In this document: positions 12,195-23,599 of the stretch, piece after piece | How the letters are laid out: the number at the start of each line of letters is the position of its first letter | Numbering within the stretch: the first letter of the stretch is position 1 | NCBI GenBank assembly: GCA_028023455.1 | Contig: JAQFVV010012508.1 | Span: 3,903,877 to 3,967,876 of the forward strand | Direction of reading: 5' to 3' | DNA length: 64,000 nucleotides | DNA from: Epiperipatus broadwayi | Lineage: Eukaryota > Onychophora > Udeonychophora > Euonychophora > Peripatidae | Notes under the pieces: model-generated | What the model was told of the DNA's origin: nothing | Databases searched by the model: none | What the model saw: the letters and a program-made list of their open reading frames with translations, nothing else | Made by a program: the position numbers and the translations under genes

Positions 12195-12870
12195 TAATAT
12201 ATAGGGTTGTTTGAGCTCAGACTTTTACACTACCCTCAACTCTCCACATTACCTCATCCCATTGATACACTTGACCACATTTATGTCTAAAAGACATATA
12301 TGTAAAAGACTTTTACACTACCCTCAACTCTCCACATTACCTCATCCGATTGATACACTTTACCACATATATGTCTAAAAGACTAATATACATATTTCGT
12401 GCTATACCAGCACTTGTCAGTTGGTCCAGATTATCATCTCTACACATATATACAATAAGTGCTCAGATTTATATTAAGATAGCCAATCTTCATACTTTAA
12501 TGAACAGGCTTCAATCCACTCTACCCTCCACCTCTTCAGCCGTTCATCCTATTGAAAATCTGATGGTGGAAAGCTCAAAGCCCATACTGATGCCGACATT
12601 CTTATCACGCCCAGGTTAACTGTAAGTCATTCTGACCCTTCATGAGGGCTGGGCAACCACTGAAGCTACTATTTAATATCTAACATACGGGCTATACATA
12701 TATAATTGTACAATCAATGTAATATGTGGGTTCTTTGGGGTCAGACTTTCACACGACACTCAACTCTCCACATTATCTCATACACTGATACATTTGACCA
12801 CATATATGTCTAAAAGATAAATAATCACCAATATGCGTATTTTGTGCTAAATATTTTTATTAATATAACT
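12195..12870 (-). mobile_element. HHR-B elements, two partial units in tandem
   Basis: Two reverse-strand HHR-B stretches follow each other: 12195-12610 and 12720-12850. Each begins with the ...TTTGAGCTCAGACTTTTACA-type or GGGGTCAGACTTTCACA-type terminus. A short block (12225-12260 and 12305-12360, ACACTACCCTCAACTCTCC) is also duplicated internally. The antisense hammerhead at about 12400-12445 contains CCAGCACTTGTCAGTTGG, so the core is altered (CTGACAA). Confidence 0.65.
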
Positions 12871-12889
12871 TTGATCTTAAAATAAAATA

Positions 12890-13015
12890 AAAATTTAGTG
12901 TCAAGTTAACTCATCCCACATCTTTGACATCACCGCTTTAGATAAATATAGGAATGACTATTGTAAATCATTTACTAAACTAGTGATTGTCTCTAGAGCA
13001 CATTTTTTTAAAATT
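12890..13015. repeat. Repeat F, copy 1
   Basis: A short block, TTAGATAAATATAGGAATGA then AAATCATTTACTAAACTAG and TTGTCTCTAG, recurs at 28030-28160, 33225-33305 and 39885-39930. In the 28-kb copy the block lies in an inverted-repeat arm, so it may be the terminal part of a foldback element. Confidence 0.5.
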
Positions 13016-13139
13016 AAACATACAAACACATGGAGTTATTCATATTTCTTTTTCCCACGTCTAATATCTTTATAAATATATTAAATAACCTCAATATTAT
13101 CTCTTTTTTTTTACAATTCATATAAATGAAGATACAATA

Positions 13140-13200
13140 AAATAACTGATGAGTGCTGGTTCAGTACGAAAGGTATCTTGGGGATCATTTATCGTTTATT
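13140..13200 (+). ncRNA. Isolated hammerhead-like HHR-B fragment
   Basis: CTGATGA at about 13146, a GTGCT/AGTAC-type helix with a GGTTC loop, then GAAAGG and a stretch ending TTGGGGATCATTTATCG. This is the central hammerhead segment of HHR-B without the rest of the element. Function is not implied. Confidence 0.45.
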
Positions 13201-13409
13201 GTATTTGTCTTTTGTTGTATCTTTATTTATATGAATTTAAAAGAATATGTGGTAATATTGAAGCCATTTAAAATATTTATAAAATTAAAAAATGTAAAAA
13301 AATTTAAATTTAACTTCCAGAATCACCCCCCCCTACCCAACTCATACCCTTGTGTACTTTAAAACCTTCAAAAATTGGGAAAGACTTCCTTATATGTATA
13401 TATTACTGA

Positions 13410-13680
13410 CCTCGGTGAAAAAAATTAAAAGACTGAAGTGGAGTTGGGCTGGACATATTGCTAGAAGAGATGATAATAGATGGACAACTGAAATCTTAAA
13501 CTGGATTCCAAGAGATTGTAAAAGACCCAGAAAGAGACCAGATGTGAGATGGATGGATGAAATAAGAAAGTGTGCAGGGGTGATGTGGAGAAGAGAAGCT
13601 AAAGATGGGAGGAGATGGTTTGAACTTGGAAAGACTTTCATCCTGCAGTGGATTGATAATGGTTGATGATGATGATGATA
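13410..13680 (+). pseudogene. RTE tail, well preserved
   Basis: The clearest copy of the RTE C-terminus: an open frame through 13352-13666 ends with the LKWSWAGHIARRDDNRW, LNWIPRDCKRPRKRP, RWMDEIRKCAGVMWRRE and terminal ILQWIDNG blocks, then TGA and TGATGATGATGATGA. The upstream part of the ORF is unrelated flank read in frame. High similarity to 27425-27815 suggests fairly recent activity of this lineage. Confidence 0.85.
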
Positions 13681-13689
13681 TATTTATCA

Positions 13690-13753
13690 GTTTATTAAAT
13701 AAATTTAAAAAATAATTTATATGGTCAAAATTGATTATTCTAAAATTCCAATC

Positions 13754-13784
<31 letters not shown>

Positions 13785-14665
13785 CTGTATAAAGTCATTG
13801 AGAAGAGAAAAATAATCAAGTCTTGTGACTCTTCTTAGTTTTGTTTTTTTTTTTTCTAATAAAAGAATTTTATGAAAATAAAATTTTCAACCGATGGAAA
13901 TAAGAAAATTAAAAAAAAAAAAACATTAAGATAATTCTTATTAATTATCTCTTTGCAATCAATGGTTTAAGAAAAAATAATGATATGCAAATTAGATGTA
14001 AGCCAGTATTTAAATCATCACAGTTAGCAGCCAATAATTTATTTGAATTTCAAAAGATATAATGATATGCAGAATATAATGAAATCGTATTTGTGCTTGT
14101 TAACGTTGATTTAAAGTATTGATCATTACTTGAATATAATTAATGTGCTTGTGTAACAAATATATAATATAATGAAATTTAGGAATAGTTACATAATTAT
14201 ATCTTTGAGAATGTATAATTTAAATGCAAATTTGTAAATATATAAATCTAGTATTTGTCAGGCATTCAAACAAACAAAAAATGCACTTTACAAATCTAGA
14301 CATTTTACCGGTTTTAGATATCTCAACTATATCAGTTATTACATGTATGGATCCAATGTCTTAAATTTTCACAAATTTATAATATATATCTTAGCTAGGA
14401 ACTCATCATAGTCTTGATACAGTTTGTTTTACATTTTTCACTATATATATATACATATACTTTGACTTTCTATTAAGTAGAATTATTAAGATTATTTTTT
14501 GCCTTAACTCATATACATCATGGTTGGTGAAAATGTACAATCATTATGCTGCATTTATATGATATTTGCATGTATGCAATGAACTCTTAATTCATAGTTT
14601 TCCAAGGGATTGGAGAAATGATAGAACTAAATTTTATTAAAAATTATAGGTAAATGCAATTTTTT
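13690..14665. other. AT-rich spacer, nothing recognised
   Basis: Long T and A runs (13757-13782), otherwise featureless. Confidence 0.55.
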
Positions 14666-14677
14666 GATTATTAAGTG

Positions 14678-14914
14678 CAGTGACTCAACCTTCCTAATAC
14701 TGTGACCCTTTAATGCAGTTTCTTATGTTGTGGTGACCCCCAACCTTAAAATTATTTTTGTTGTTAAAAAAATACTGTTATGAATTGAAAATATGTGTTT
14801 TCCAATTGTCTAGGCGACCCCTGTGAAAGGGTTGTTCGAACCTCAAAGGGGTCATGACCCCATTGTGGGTCACAACTCCTTTGTGGGTCACGACTCACAG
14901 GTTGAGAACCACTA
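14678..14914. mobile_element. SPIN/URR1-like hAT non-autonomous element
   Basis: A 237-bp element with hAT-type inverted ends: CAGTGACTCAACCTTCCTAA at the left and GGTTGAGAACCACTA at the right. Inside are TTGTGGTGACCCCCAACC and GGCGACCCCTGTGAAAGGG. These blocks match, from memory, the SPIN/URR1 group of hAT elements first known from mammals. The right part has a small internal duplication (TTGTGGGTCAC twice). Candidate 8-bp TSDs ATTAAGTG (14670-14677) and ATTTAGTA (14915-14922) agree at 6 of 8 positions. No transposase is present. Confidence 0.8.
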
Positions 14915-14924
14915 ATTTAGTAGA

Positions 14925-15850
14925 ATACTGTGGATATGAAATACAATTTTAAAATGTTACAAAAAACTTTACTGGTTGATATAAGTAACACTTGCATAAA
15001 ACTTTTCATAGGAGACACTATTATCATGTTTTGTGATTTTATTTGTGTTTAGATTTCTGTATGCAATTTATTCAATTTTAATATATTACTAACATATTTG
15101 AACGGCAATGTTCTGTGATATGATTATAATACTAAACGTTAGATATTTAAGCAGTAGTTTGCCGTAGATATCTACAGGATAAAGTAAGCAGATTAAGTTA
15201 ATAAAAAAATGAATAAGGTATAAGGCATTAATTTTGGAGGTAGAGGTCAACATAAGAGTATAGATATTATTTTAGGTTCAAATGCAAAAAAAAAGTTTCA
15301 GAAGTGTAAGTAGTATTTAGATAAAAAGTTGTTAATTATTAGACTGAAGGCATAGCCAAGCAAACTGATGGTTATTTTGGTATACGTGTTAATCAGTAAT
15401 TAAGATTCTCAGTGTTGAAATAGAAAACATGTGAAGAAATGTGAAGTCAAAATTCTTTCAAATACATACATATATTTTTAATGGTTTTGTTTATTATATT
15501 GCAGGAGAACGCTGGAATTATATCCCTGCGTTCATTTCTGTTTCAAATGTAATTCCATATCTAATAATCTAACTGATCTTTTTCTAAATAGCATTGCCAA
15601 ATGTTATTTTATTTCTATGACTTTTTTGAATTATTCTGATCATTATCTAATTAAAGTCCTTAATTTTTTTAAAAACTTATTTAGTAATATAGATTTGCTA
15701 ATTGGTATATTTTTGATACCTTTTTTTTTTTGATGGACTGATCAATTACAATTTGGGGGGTGGGGTTACACAAAATTTTGATACCATTCCGATTATTCTA
15801 CAAAAAAAGATGATGTTTTTGATTAATTTTTTTTGTAACTTACATTTATT
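14925..15850. other. AT-rich spacer, nothing recognised
   Basis: No coding or repeat signal that I can support. Confidence 0.55.
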
Positions 15851-15859
15851 ATTGATATT

Positions 15860-16400
15860 TAAAGTACAGGCACTTTTTACATATCTGAAACCTAATTGTA
15901 AATTGAGGGATTTGAACTCAGACTTTCAAGCACCCTTCAACTATCCATATTACCTCATACCACTGATACACATGACCACATACTTGTAGAAAAGATAAAT
16001 ATTCACCAATATATATATTTTACATTTCATAAGGATCAGAATGACTTCGAGGTCAACATGGGCATGGCAATAATATTGGCATAGATTTGGGCTTTTCCAT
16101 CGTCAGATTTTCAATGGTATGGATGGCTGAAGAGTTGTAGGTTGGAATGGATTGAAGCCTGTTCATTAAAGTATGAAGATTTGCTATCTTAACATAAACT
16201 GAGCACTGATTATATATGTGTGTGTGAGTGGTGATAATCTGGACCAACTGATGAGTGCTGATTTAGCATGAAATACCTATATTGGTGATTATTTATCTTT
16301 TCTACATGTATGTGGTCACGTGTATCAGTGGTATATGATAGTATGGATAGTTGAAGGATGCTTGAAAGTCTGAGTTCAAATTCCCTATATTCATTATTGA
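15860..16400 (+). mobile_element. HHR-B element, near-complete
   Basis: Left inverted arm from about 15897 (GAGGGATTTGAACTCAGACT) to about 16030; right sense end from about 16255 to 16386 (AGTCTGAGTTCAAATTCCCT). The arms are complementary over roughly 100-130 bp, so the element can fold into a long hairpin. The middle is the unique unit (ATTTTCAATGGTATGGATGG block) that leads into the hammerhead at 16234-16292. No coding capacity is apparent. Confidence 0.8.
16234..16292 (+). ncRNA. Hammerhead ribozyme motif, HHR-B type
   Basis: Type I hammerhead layout. Stem I is ATAATC (16234-16239) with GATTAT (16287-16292) plus ACCAA (16243-16247) with TTGGT (16282-16286), with TGG bulged between. CTGATGA is at 16248-16254. 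Stem II is GTGCT (16255-16259) with AGCAT (16265-16269) and a five-base loop. GAAA is at 16270-16273. Stem III is a short ATA/TAT around CC, and A16281 is the predicted cleavage base (UA, fitting the UH rule). All core bases are present. Activity is inferred from known hammerhead rules. Confidence 0.75.
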
Positions 16401-17135
16401 TGTAAAAATAATGTTTATACTATTTCTTTAAACTTCCTTTAAAAAATTTTTTACCCTCCTAAATTCATTTTTTAAAAGGTGAAATAAATAAATTGCATTT
16501 GATTATCATTATTTAGATTATTATACATATTGTAATACCTTTGTCATAGGACATATACACAATTTCTGAAAATGAATAAAAGGTTATTATATATTTTAAA
16601 AAATTTTAAAGGTTTAATTTTTAAAAAAGAAATCTTATGTGTCAACAAATCAAAAAAAGGAAAGAAATTTGTAAGAAATAAAAAGTTTGTTTCTTTGTTT
16701 ACTTTTAAAATTTGATTTGAGAATAAATTGCAAAAATATTGAATGTTAATAATGAAAAAAAAAAACAACACAAACACAGATTAGTTTTCAGACAATGGGG
16801 GAGTATTTTATTGTAGCCGCAGGAATTTTGATCATAGCTAGATAACAAGAAAAAAGTAGTTTTCTCGAGGACCATTTTACTAATTTGGTACTGCTCACGA
16901 ATTAGAAACAGTAAAAATGATTTATAGTCATTCCTATGTATGTATTTGTGTGCTGACTATGTGTTTAATAAATTAATATTTACAACTTTACATTGTTTCA
17001 AAATATTTCTAACTACAATATCTCAACATTAACTTGTATTTCAGAAGATTTCACTAAAGTTAGTGTGTATTAGAAATTTTGGACTTAATTAGTGAAGAGT
17101 TCAACAGCTTCACACTCTCAAATCAAATGCTTTAG
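16400..17135. other. AT-rich spacer, nothing recognised
   Basis: The one longer open frame (16544-16777, minus) is low-complexity Phe/Leu and not gene-like. Confidence 0.55.
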
Positions 17136-17139
17136 ATTC

Positions 17140-17290
17140 AGCTATATAATTAGAAAGTAGGTTGAAGATAAGAGTGGCCGCTCTTATCTTTATAAAGTCA
17201 TAATCTTGTGTTTAAGATTTGCAGAGGTCCCTCTAGTGGCAAATTTAATGCTCAACATGCCTAGTATTAAGGTTATAGCCTTAAATATAT
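17140..17290 (+). repeat. Interspersed repeat E, copy 1
   Basis: Shares with 62810-62948 the blocks GCTATATAATTAGAAA, CGCTCTTATCTTTATAAAGT, AAGATTTGYAGAGGTC and AAGGTTATAGCCTTA. A reverse-strand fragment is at 54385-54475. In the 62-kb copy the right end coincides with a target-site duplication, so AAGGTTATAGCCTTATATAA is probably the element terminus. Confidence 0.6.
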
Positions 17291-17792
17291 TTGTACTTGT
17301 GTACTGACTATGCATCTTTCTAAAAATGTAAGCTTTATGGAGCCTGAATATGGAAAATAAATGCTTAGTTATCTCTATCATTGCCAGATTGTTTGAGATG
17401 CAATAATTAGGTAAAATAAAGAAGTCCAGAAAAAATAAACAATGGATTACAAGAGGAAGAAGAAGAACCTGCATATATACTGAACATTTATGAAACCTAA
17501 TTAAAGAAACTTCTATCACAAGAATCTTGTAGCTTCTATTATGTGTACAAGAAGCCATGGAATTATATGAATAGTGACTAGACCTTAATGGCAAATTGAC
17601 AAATATATTAAACACGAAAGAAAAAATAACGCACATATGTTGAGCTCATTAGACAAATAAAATCAAGAGGAAATCTGGTAAGGTTGTTTAAAATGATTTT
17701 ATATTAAATAAATATTTGCAAAAGTCTCACTTTCCTCTTGCATTAAAAAAAATATCAATCACATTGATATGTTTTTCTATTATCATTATTAT

Positions 17793-17965
17793 ATATAGGG
17801 GGTTTGAACTCAGACTTTCACACGACCCTCAACTATCCTCACTATCTCATACTATTGGTGATATTTATCTTTTTGACATATGTGTGATCAAGTGCATCAG
17901 CAGTATGAGATAGCGTGGATAGTTGAGGGTCGTGTGAAAGTCTGAGTTCAAATCCCCTATATATT
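17793..17965. mobile_element. HHR-B minimal foldback
   Basis: A compact palindrome: the arm from about 17796 (GGGGGTTTGAACTCAGACTT) to 17860 is the complement of about 17893-17963 (ending AAGTCTGAGTTCAAATCCCC). The short loop contains GGTGATATTTATCTTTTTGA from the region after the hammerhead; the ribozyme itself is deleted. Flanks are ATTATATA-like on both sides, but low complexity prevents a firm TSD call. Confidence 0.75.
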
Positions 17966-17969
17966 ATAT

Positions 17970-18840
17970 ATTGAAGCAGGTATGAAAAAGCCTGTACTGT
18001 AGAAAAAAATTCATATATTATCATTATTATTATAACGGTAAAGTTACGTGATATAAAAGAGTTAAAGCATTGCCTTTAAAGGTCATAAAATTTTGTTATT
18101 AATATTATTAAATCTGGGACTGGAAATCAATCAAGTCTGGGGGAAAATTAAAAATATATGCTTGATTGATTTTTCAGATCAATTGTAAATATTTGTTTTC
18201 TCATATACATTTCATTTTATTGATTATGTAAATATAAAAAAAAAATGTTAAATTGTATATATTTTATTACTATTGTTGTAAATAAATTGATTGTTATTAT
18301 TTAAAAGTATCGTTTTTTTTTATATTTTCATATCAGGCAAGTATTTTATTTAAATATTTAGAATAAAATATACTTTGATTTAGGATTTTTGATAAAATTA
18401 GTTTAAATCACCTAACTTTTAAAAAATAATATATATATGAGATGGATGATGATGAGGAAATATGACTTGAATTTACATGAAAAGTTGTTCTTGATGTAAG
18501 CTTCAGTCTGGTCATTATCCATGGTTATAATCAAATAGGATTAAATTTTATGTTATAATCATTTCACCTTGTATGCAGCCATATTCTGGTCATTGATGAA
18601 CAAGTAATTATTCCCCTAGAGTAATATTAATAATAAATAGTGACCGAGCGGTTATCCTTGGTGATTCCATTACAATATATTAAAATTATTTTAATTTACA
18701 AAATAAATATCAAGTTCTTGTTTTTTTCTGCTTCTGTTAAATTTAGGATGGTTGGAGTTTTATACAACATTTATATTGTTAAATGTTCCATTATTATTAC
18801 AGGTAATATCTAAGTCTTTATAGTAGTTCTTTTTTGGAAT
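17970..18840. other. AT-rich spacer, nothing recognised
   Basis: No supported feature. Confidence 0.55.
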
Positions 18841-18844
18841 AATC

Positions 18845-19110
18845 TTTGAAACAGAAAAAAACTCTCCATATAGTAGTGCCAATCAGTGCCAACCAGAGTA
18901 ATCAATGGATGCCAGAAGACTTGTGCAGAAAATTCCTATCTAATGCCTACTCATCCAATATCCCCAGACTAGTTTCTGGCTTGTGGCCTTTGTCAGTGAG
19001 GAGCTTTGGCTCTGAGAGCACTGCACCTAGATCTTAGGATCTAATGCAACCCTCTAGCAGCCACCTTTTATCTCTGCTTAACTACAAAACTATGAGAATA
19101 AAATTGAAAA
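18845..19110 (-). mobile_element. HHR-A element, one unit
   Basis: Reverse-strand HHR-A unit from the 3' terminus (AAACTCTCCATATAG) to the GTAGTTAAGCAGAGATAAAA region. The antisense hammerhead at about 18956-19010 keeps the GAAACTAGTCTGGGGATATT segment and an imperfect core (CTGACAA). No inverted 5' arm follows; instead the copy runs into the inverted repeat at 19135. Confidence 0.7.
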
Positions 19111-19134
19111 TACACATATGAATACACACACAAT

Positions 19135-19245
19135 CTTATGTTACAACTGTCCTGCAGTCTTCTTCAGAGTCAATTTTACTTTAATTTTTTAAAAGTAAAC
19201 TCTGAAGAAGACTGCAGGTCAGTCGAAATGTAAGATTCTGTATGC
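19135..19245. repeat. Hairpin with a hammerhead-like end
   Basis: CTGCAGTCTTCTTCAGAGT (about 19151) is the exact complement of ACTCTGAAGAAGACTGCAG (about 19199), with an AT-rich spacer. The right arm reads CTGAAGA, then a GACTG/CAGTC helix with a five-base loop, then GAAAT. That order resembles the hammerhead core seen in Penelope-like elements, with an extra A before stem II. I could not build a stem III and cleavage site, so this is a remnant at best. Confidence 0.5.
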
Positions 19246-20012
19246 ATATTGGTATAATAAAAGGTTTTTGCTAAAAAGTGTTCAAAGTAGTGGGTAAATT
19301 GCATTTATATAAGATATTACAATAAAATAAAGAACGTGGTGAATTTGGTAATATTTCTGAATAAATAATCACATGATCAAAATTACAGAATGAACGAAAT
19401 GTGGAGTTAGTAAATTTATGAGGCATTTTTGGGAATATGGTAAACTATTGTCTTCTATTTTCTTAAATATGGGATTATACTTTAAATACTACTTTAAGCA
19501 CTGTATATAATTGATGCTTGTAATTCACATATTTCATTCTATACATTAAAAAAACCTAGTAAACTTTTAAATTTAGTCCATCTCATGCCTATAAGAATAT
19601 AATACCACTCCCCTCTTCTCATACAATTTTAATACTTGGGGAAATGATAAATGTACAAATTTATTTATTGTTAAAATAAAAATAATAAAATATTTACAAA
19701 GATAAATAAAAGTGATAAAAGCTATTAACTTTTTAAAGGTTTTTTCATACATATGAATTAGAAAAAATATCACCATTAATAATTTGTATGTGTCTTTATG
19801 AAATTCAGAGCTCAGATATTCCTGGAGATGACTATTAATTTGAATGTTCTTTCTATTCTAGGATTGTCAATTATTTTCAGAGTTTGCAGGTAGAGCCTGG
19901 ATTATTTAATTATTTCGTTTCAACACATTTGTCCAAATTGCATGAATAATGGTAAACAGATAAATTTTACAGTTTTCTGGTCTTCATTGAATTAGGAAAA
20001 ACTCATGCAGCT

Positions 20013-20105
20013 GTCAAGCGCTGGTGGCCTAGCGGTTAGCATAACTGCCTTCCAAGCAGCAGGCCCGGGTTCTCTTCCTGGTCAACGCTTTGACATATAA
20101 GGAAA
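20013..20105 (+). mobile_element. tRNA-Gly-derived mini-SINE with 16-bp TSD
   Basis: A 71-nt tRNA-like body (20018-20088) has an acceptor-type GCGCTGG start, a TGGCCTAGCGGTTAGC A box, a CTTCCAA anticodon loop (UCC, glycine) and a GGTTCTCTTCC B-box region. It is followed by TTTGACATATAAGG and A-rich sequence. Perfect 16-bp direct repeats AAAAACTCATGCAGCT at 19997-20012 and 20106-20121 prove retroposition. The whole insert is only 93 bp, so it is either a mini-SINE or a tRNA retropseudogene; related copies in the window support a family. Confidence 0.85.
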
Positions 20106-20124
20106 AAAAACTCATGCAGCTAGG

Positions 20125-22440
20125 CAAATTGTTTCTGCATTAGGTCACCAATTTTTTTTTGATAATGGCAGGCAACAGACATTTCATCTTATGATGGGGC
20201 TAGAGTAGGCAACTCTTTTCTTCTAGATACCATATAGACAATAAAGATAGACACACTTTTAGAGAGCTTCAGCCAGATATATATTTATCACGTTGAACTG
20301 AAAGTTTGATTTATCATTGTATCAATGTGAATATATTCAAAAGTGTTCTTTGCATTGACAGCTAACTGGTTTCACTTATATTTGGATTCATTATGTAAAA
20401 CAGTTGTTATATTTGATACATTCTCTTTTCTCCGACTTATAAGTAAACTTGAGAGTTGTCATTGAAAACTTCTTATATTATACTTCAGGTTTGATTCACT
20501 AAGAACTAATATAATCTAATATTATTTTTACCCCCGATCACTTTTATAACTTCATTATATCCTGCCCACCATGTTTTTTAAAAAGATATGTTTTTCTTTG
20601 CTTAGATATTAATCTATCACTTGCAAAACATATTTCAAAATATATTTAAAACTTTTAATTTATTGTCCAGGTTTAATAAGTTTTTGTTTATTTTTAATCT
20701 GCCTAATTATTATTATTTTTTTTACTAATTTATGTTCTCAAAATAAATTGGACTTTTTAAATATTATCCGTACTATTGCGTGCAATGTATACATGGGCAC
20801 ATAATTACAATAAACTCAATTACAATCAATCCAAATTTACTTTAAAAAATCCTTATTATAAATTGCTCTTATCTCAGCTAATCCAATGCCTTTAGTAACA
20901 AATGTTTGACCTTTTTAATTTTGGGCTGTCCAAACTCATTTTTGTTTTTACAGATTCAAAATATACATATTGAAAAAGTTAATCCCTTTTGTCTTTAATC
21001 GTAAGGGTGTTTTATCAATTTAAATTGGCTTTTTGAATAGATATTACTAGGATTTTTTAAATATTATCTTTATATTGTTTGTTTTACTGAAACAAATGGA
21101 TATTTAATCTTCCCCAAAATATATATATTTGAGTGCGCACGTTTTCTACTATTTAACAGAATAACCATTTGGGTTTTTTTTTACTCTTTTTCTTAACTAA
21201 TTAATTTTTTTGTTTATGTAAAAAAAAAAATATTGACCCATTTATTCAATTGCTTATTTAAATTTCACGCTCTGTGTTTGAATAAGTTTATGTTTCAATA
21301 TTTAATATCATTGCACCTTACAGTTCAAAAGAGATGCCTTTTGTGAACTGGCTGTTTGAGATGCGAATTTTAATATATTTATTCACAGAGGGCGTAGCTG
21401 AAAATTTCTTAACGTTTGACGTCATTTGATATTACGGGGGGGGGGGGTAATAAGATATTGTCAAAAGCTTTTTTTATGATAATAATATATATGTTTTGAA
21501 TAATGTATTTAAATATTATTATATGCAATGAACAACATAATGTATTATATTTATTTTATTTGATAATATCATAACATTTCGTTTTTCAATTATTATCAGG
21601 TGCATTTTTTTTAAAAGTTTTTTATAAAATTCTTAATTGTTAGTGTACATTATTCTTGTATAAATATCTTATTCCATTTTTTTTTTTTCATGTCTTTTTT
21701 CTTATTTATTACTAAATGGTTTTTGTTTATGTAATTTATAGCATAAATTTTGTGCTAGGTAAATTTAGAATAAACAAGTTCAAAGTTGACAGTCTTTTTT
21801 CAGCAGGTATGAAAAAGTAACATATAACAGGGATTAATTTGAAGGAGAAATGATATTATATACATTTTTCTTCTTTTCATTTTTTCTGTCTTCACTTTTA
21901 AAAAGGATGATTGATTGAAAAGTCAAAGGCATAGAAAAAGTTTTTCAAAAAATCATTTCAAGATTTGAAAGCCTAGATTATTAAGATTCTTTTCTTTCTT
22001 TGAATAATCTGGCGTAAGAAGTTTTACGGTTATAACTTGTGCAGGGCTTTAAAGTGAAGTTCAGGTCATGTCCTAACAAATTTGTTAAATCTAAAAAAAA
22101 CATGTCATCTTACAAATAATAGGGGGGGAAATGTACCACGTTTAATCGTTTTAAATAACATTTATATCTATACTTTATAGAGCTATGTGTGGACGTAAAG
22201 GTTTTTTTTTTTTAACTTGTTACATATATTGCTTATAAAAGTTGAATTGAAGTGCTGGACTATTACTAGCTGCTTTCCTTTTCTAAAGACTAAGTAATAA
22301 TAATAGACATTTATAAAGCTATTAAATTAACACATTATCAATTTGTTCTTTTATATTATCATTTCTGGGACTTCTTTTGGCCAATGTAATTGGTTGTTTA
22401 TATATTCGATTTGATTAAGTAAAAAGAAATATTAATTAAT
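20125..22440. other. Longest unassigned AT-rich stretch
   Basis: No TE protein motif, no terminal inverted repeats and no tandem array. A 12-base G run lies at about 21436. A decayed element cannot be excluded. Confidence 0.5.
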
Positions 22441-22458
22441 GTAAGAAGAAAGTATATA

Positions 22459-22669
22459 AAATAGACAAAACTCTCCATACAGTAGTGCCACTCAGTGCCA
22501 TCCAGAGTAATTAATGGATGCCAGAAGGCTTGTGCATAAAATCCCCATCTAGTGCCTACTCATCCAATATCTCTAGACTAGTTTCTGGCTTGTAGCCTTC
22601 ATCAGTGAGGAGCCTTGGATCTATGTGTAAGCATAAAAAAAATGATGATCATGTGAGGTTTAGTGGTTT
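22459..22669 (-). mobile_element. HHR-A element with 13-bp TSD
   Basis: Near-perfect 13-bp duplication: AAGAAAGTATATA at 22446-22458 and AAGAAAGTACATA at 22670-22682 (12 of 13). Read on the minus strand it begins with a short inverted arm (AAACCACTAAACCTCACATG), then has the hammerhead core CTGATGA at about 22593, GAAACTAGTC, and the family 3' end GAGTTTTGTCTATTT. This is a compact copy of 211 bp. Confidence 0.8.
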
Positions 22670-22689
22670 AAGAAAGTACATACAGACTA

Positions 22690-23590
22690 AACTTAGTTAA
22701 TCATCAGTAACGTTTTTACCATGAGTCATTAGACAATGTGTGGTAATGTGGAACAGATTAGTATGATTCATTTTTAGTTGGGTTAACTTTCACGCATGCA
22801 GAAGTTGCTGCTTAGCATTTCTTTTATCCCAGGACCAATTTCCTCTCATTAGGATAATCTTTCAGCATCCAAAATTTTTATTCTAAACATTATCTTTGTT
22901 CCACTCTATCATTGTATAGTGAATTTAGTTAACTCTATTCTTATAGCTAATGAAATAATAAGTACATTATTGCAATGGATTTTTAAAAGAATTCACCATT
23001 CTCTCATTCATTTTAGAGGAAGCTTGAAAGATAATTAATGTGCTATTTAATTGGCTAAATATTATCATCTTACCAGGATACGTAGCCATGCTTGTAACAG
23101 GTTACAATTGCATTAGCTTGAATTAAAAAACTTTAACATCATTAGATCGAGGAGCAGAGTGAGGGTAAAGCAAGCTGTAGATAGACAAAACTGTGAAATA
23201 ATTATTCACTTGAATAAAAAACCAAATAATCTTAAATTAGCCATGACACATTGTTTGGCATTGCTACCTGAGTTTCACTGACTAAATATGTGGAGAGGTA
23301 GGATACTTAACTAAACTATAGATCAAACATTTGAATAACAGTCTGTTTAATACAAGAATCACTTGAATGCCAAGCACAATGTTTAAAGTGGAGCACTGTG
23401 CAAATTGTTAATTCTTGACTAGATCTTTATATAAATAGTTTCCATTAATTAGATAAATTATTATATTTATTTGTATATTTATAGAATATATATATAAAAT
23501 CCATGTGAATGTTTATTCACAAGGCTGTTGTTTGATTGGTTAATGTATGTTTTTCTGTAAATCTGTCATGTTTCAAATTCACAACTAATT
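22690..23590. other. Spacer, nothing recognised
   Basis: No supported feature; slightly higher GC than its neighbours. Confidence 0.5.
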
Positions 23591-23599
23591 AAAAAAAAT

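Noticed and set aside
17190-17636. 148-codon reverse-strand ORF, one of the longest in the window
   Set aside because: It covers repeat E on its reverse side, is Phe/Leu/Ile-rich with no recognisable motif, and has no homologous frame in the other E copy.
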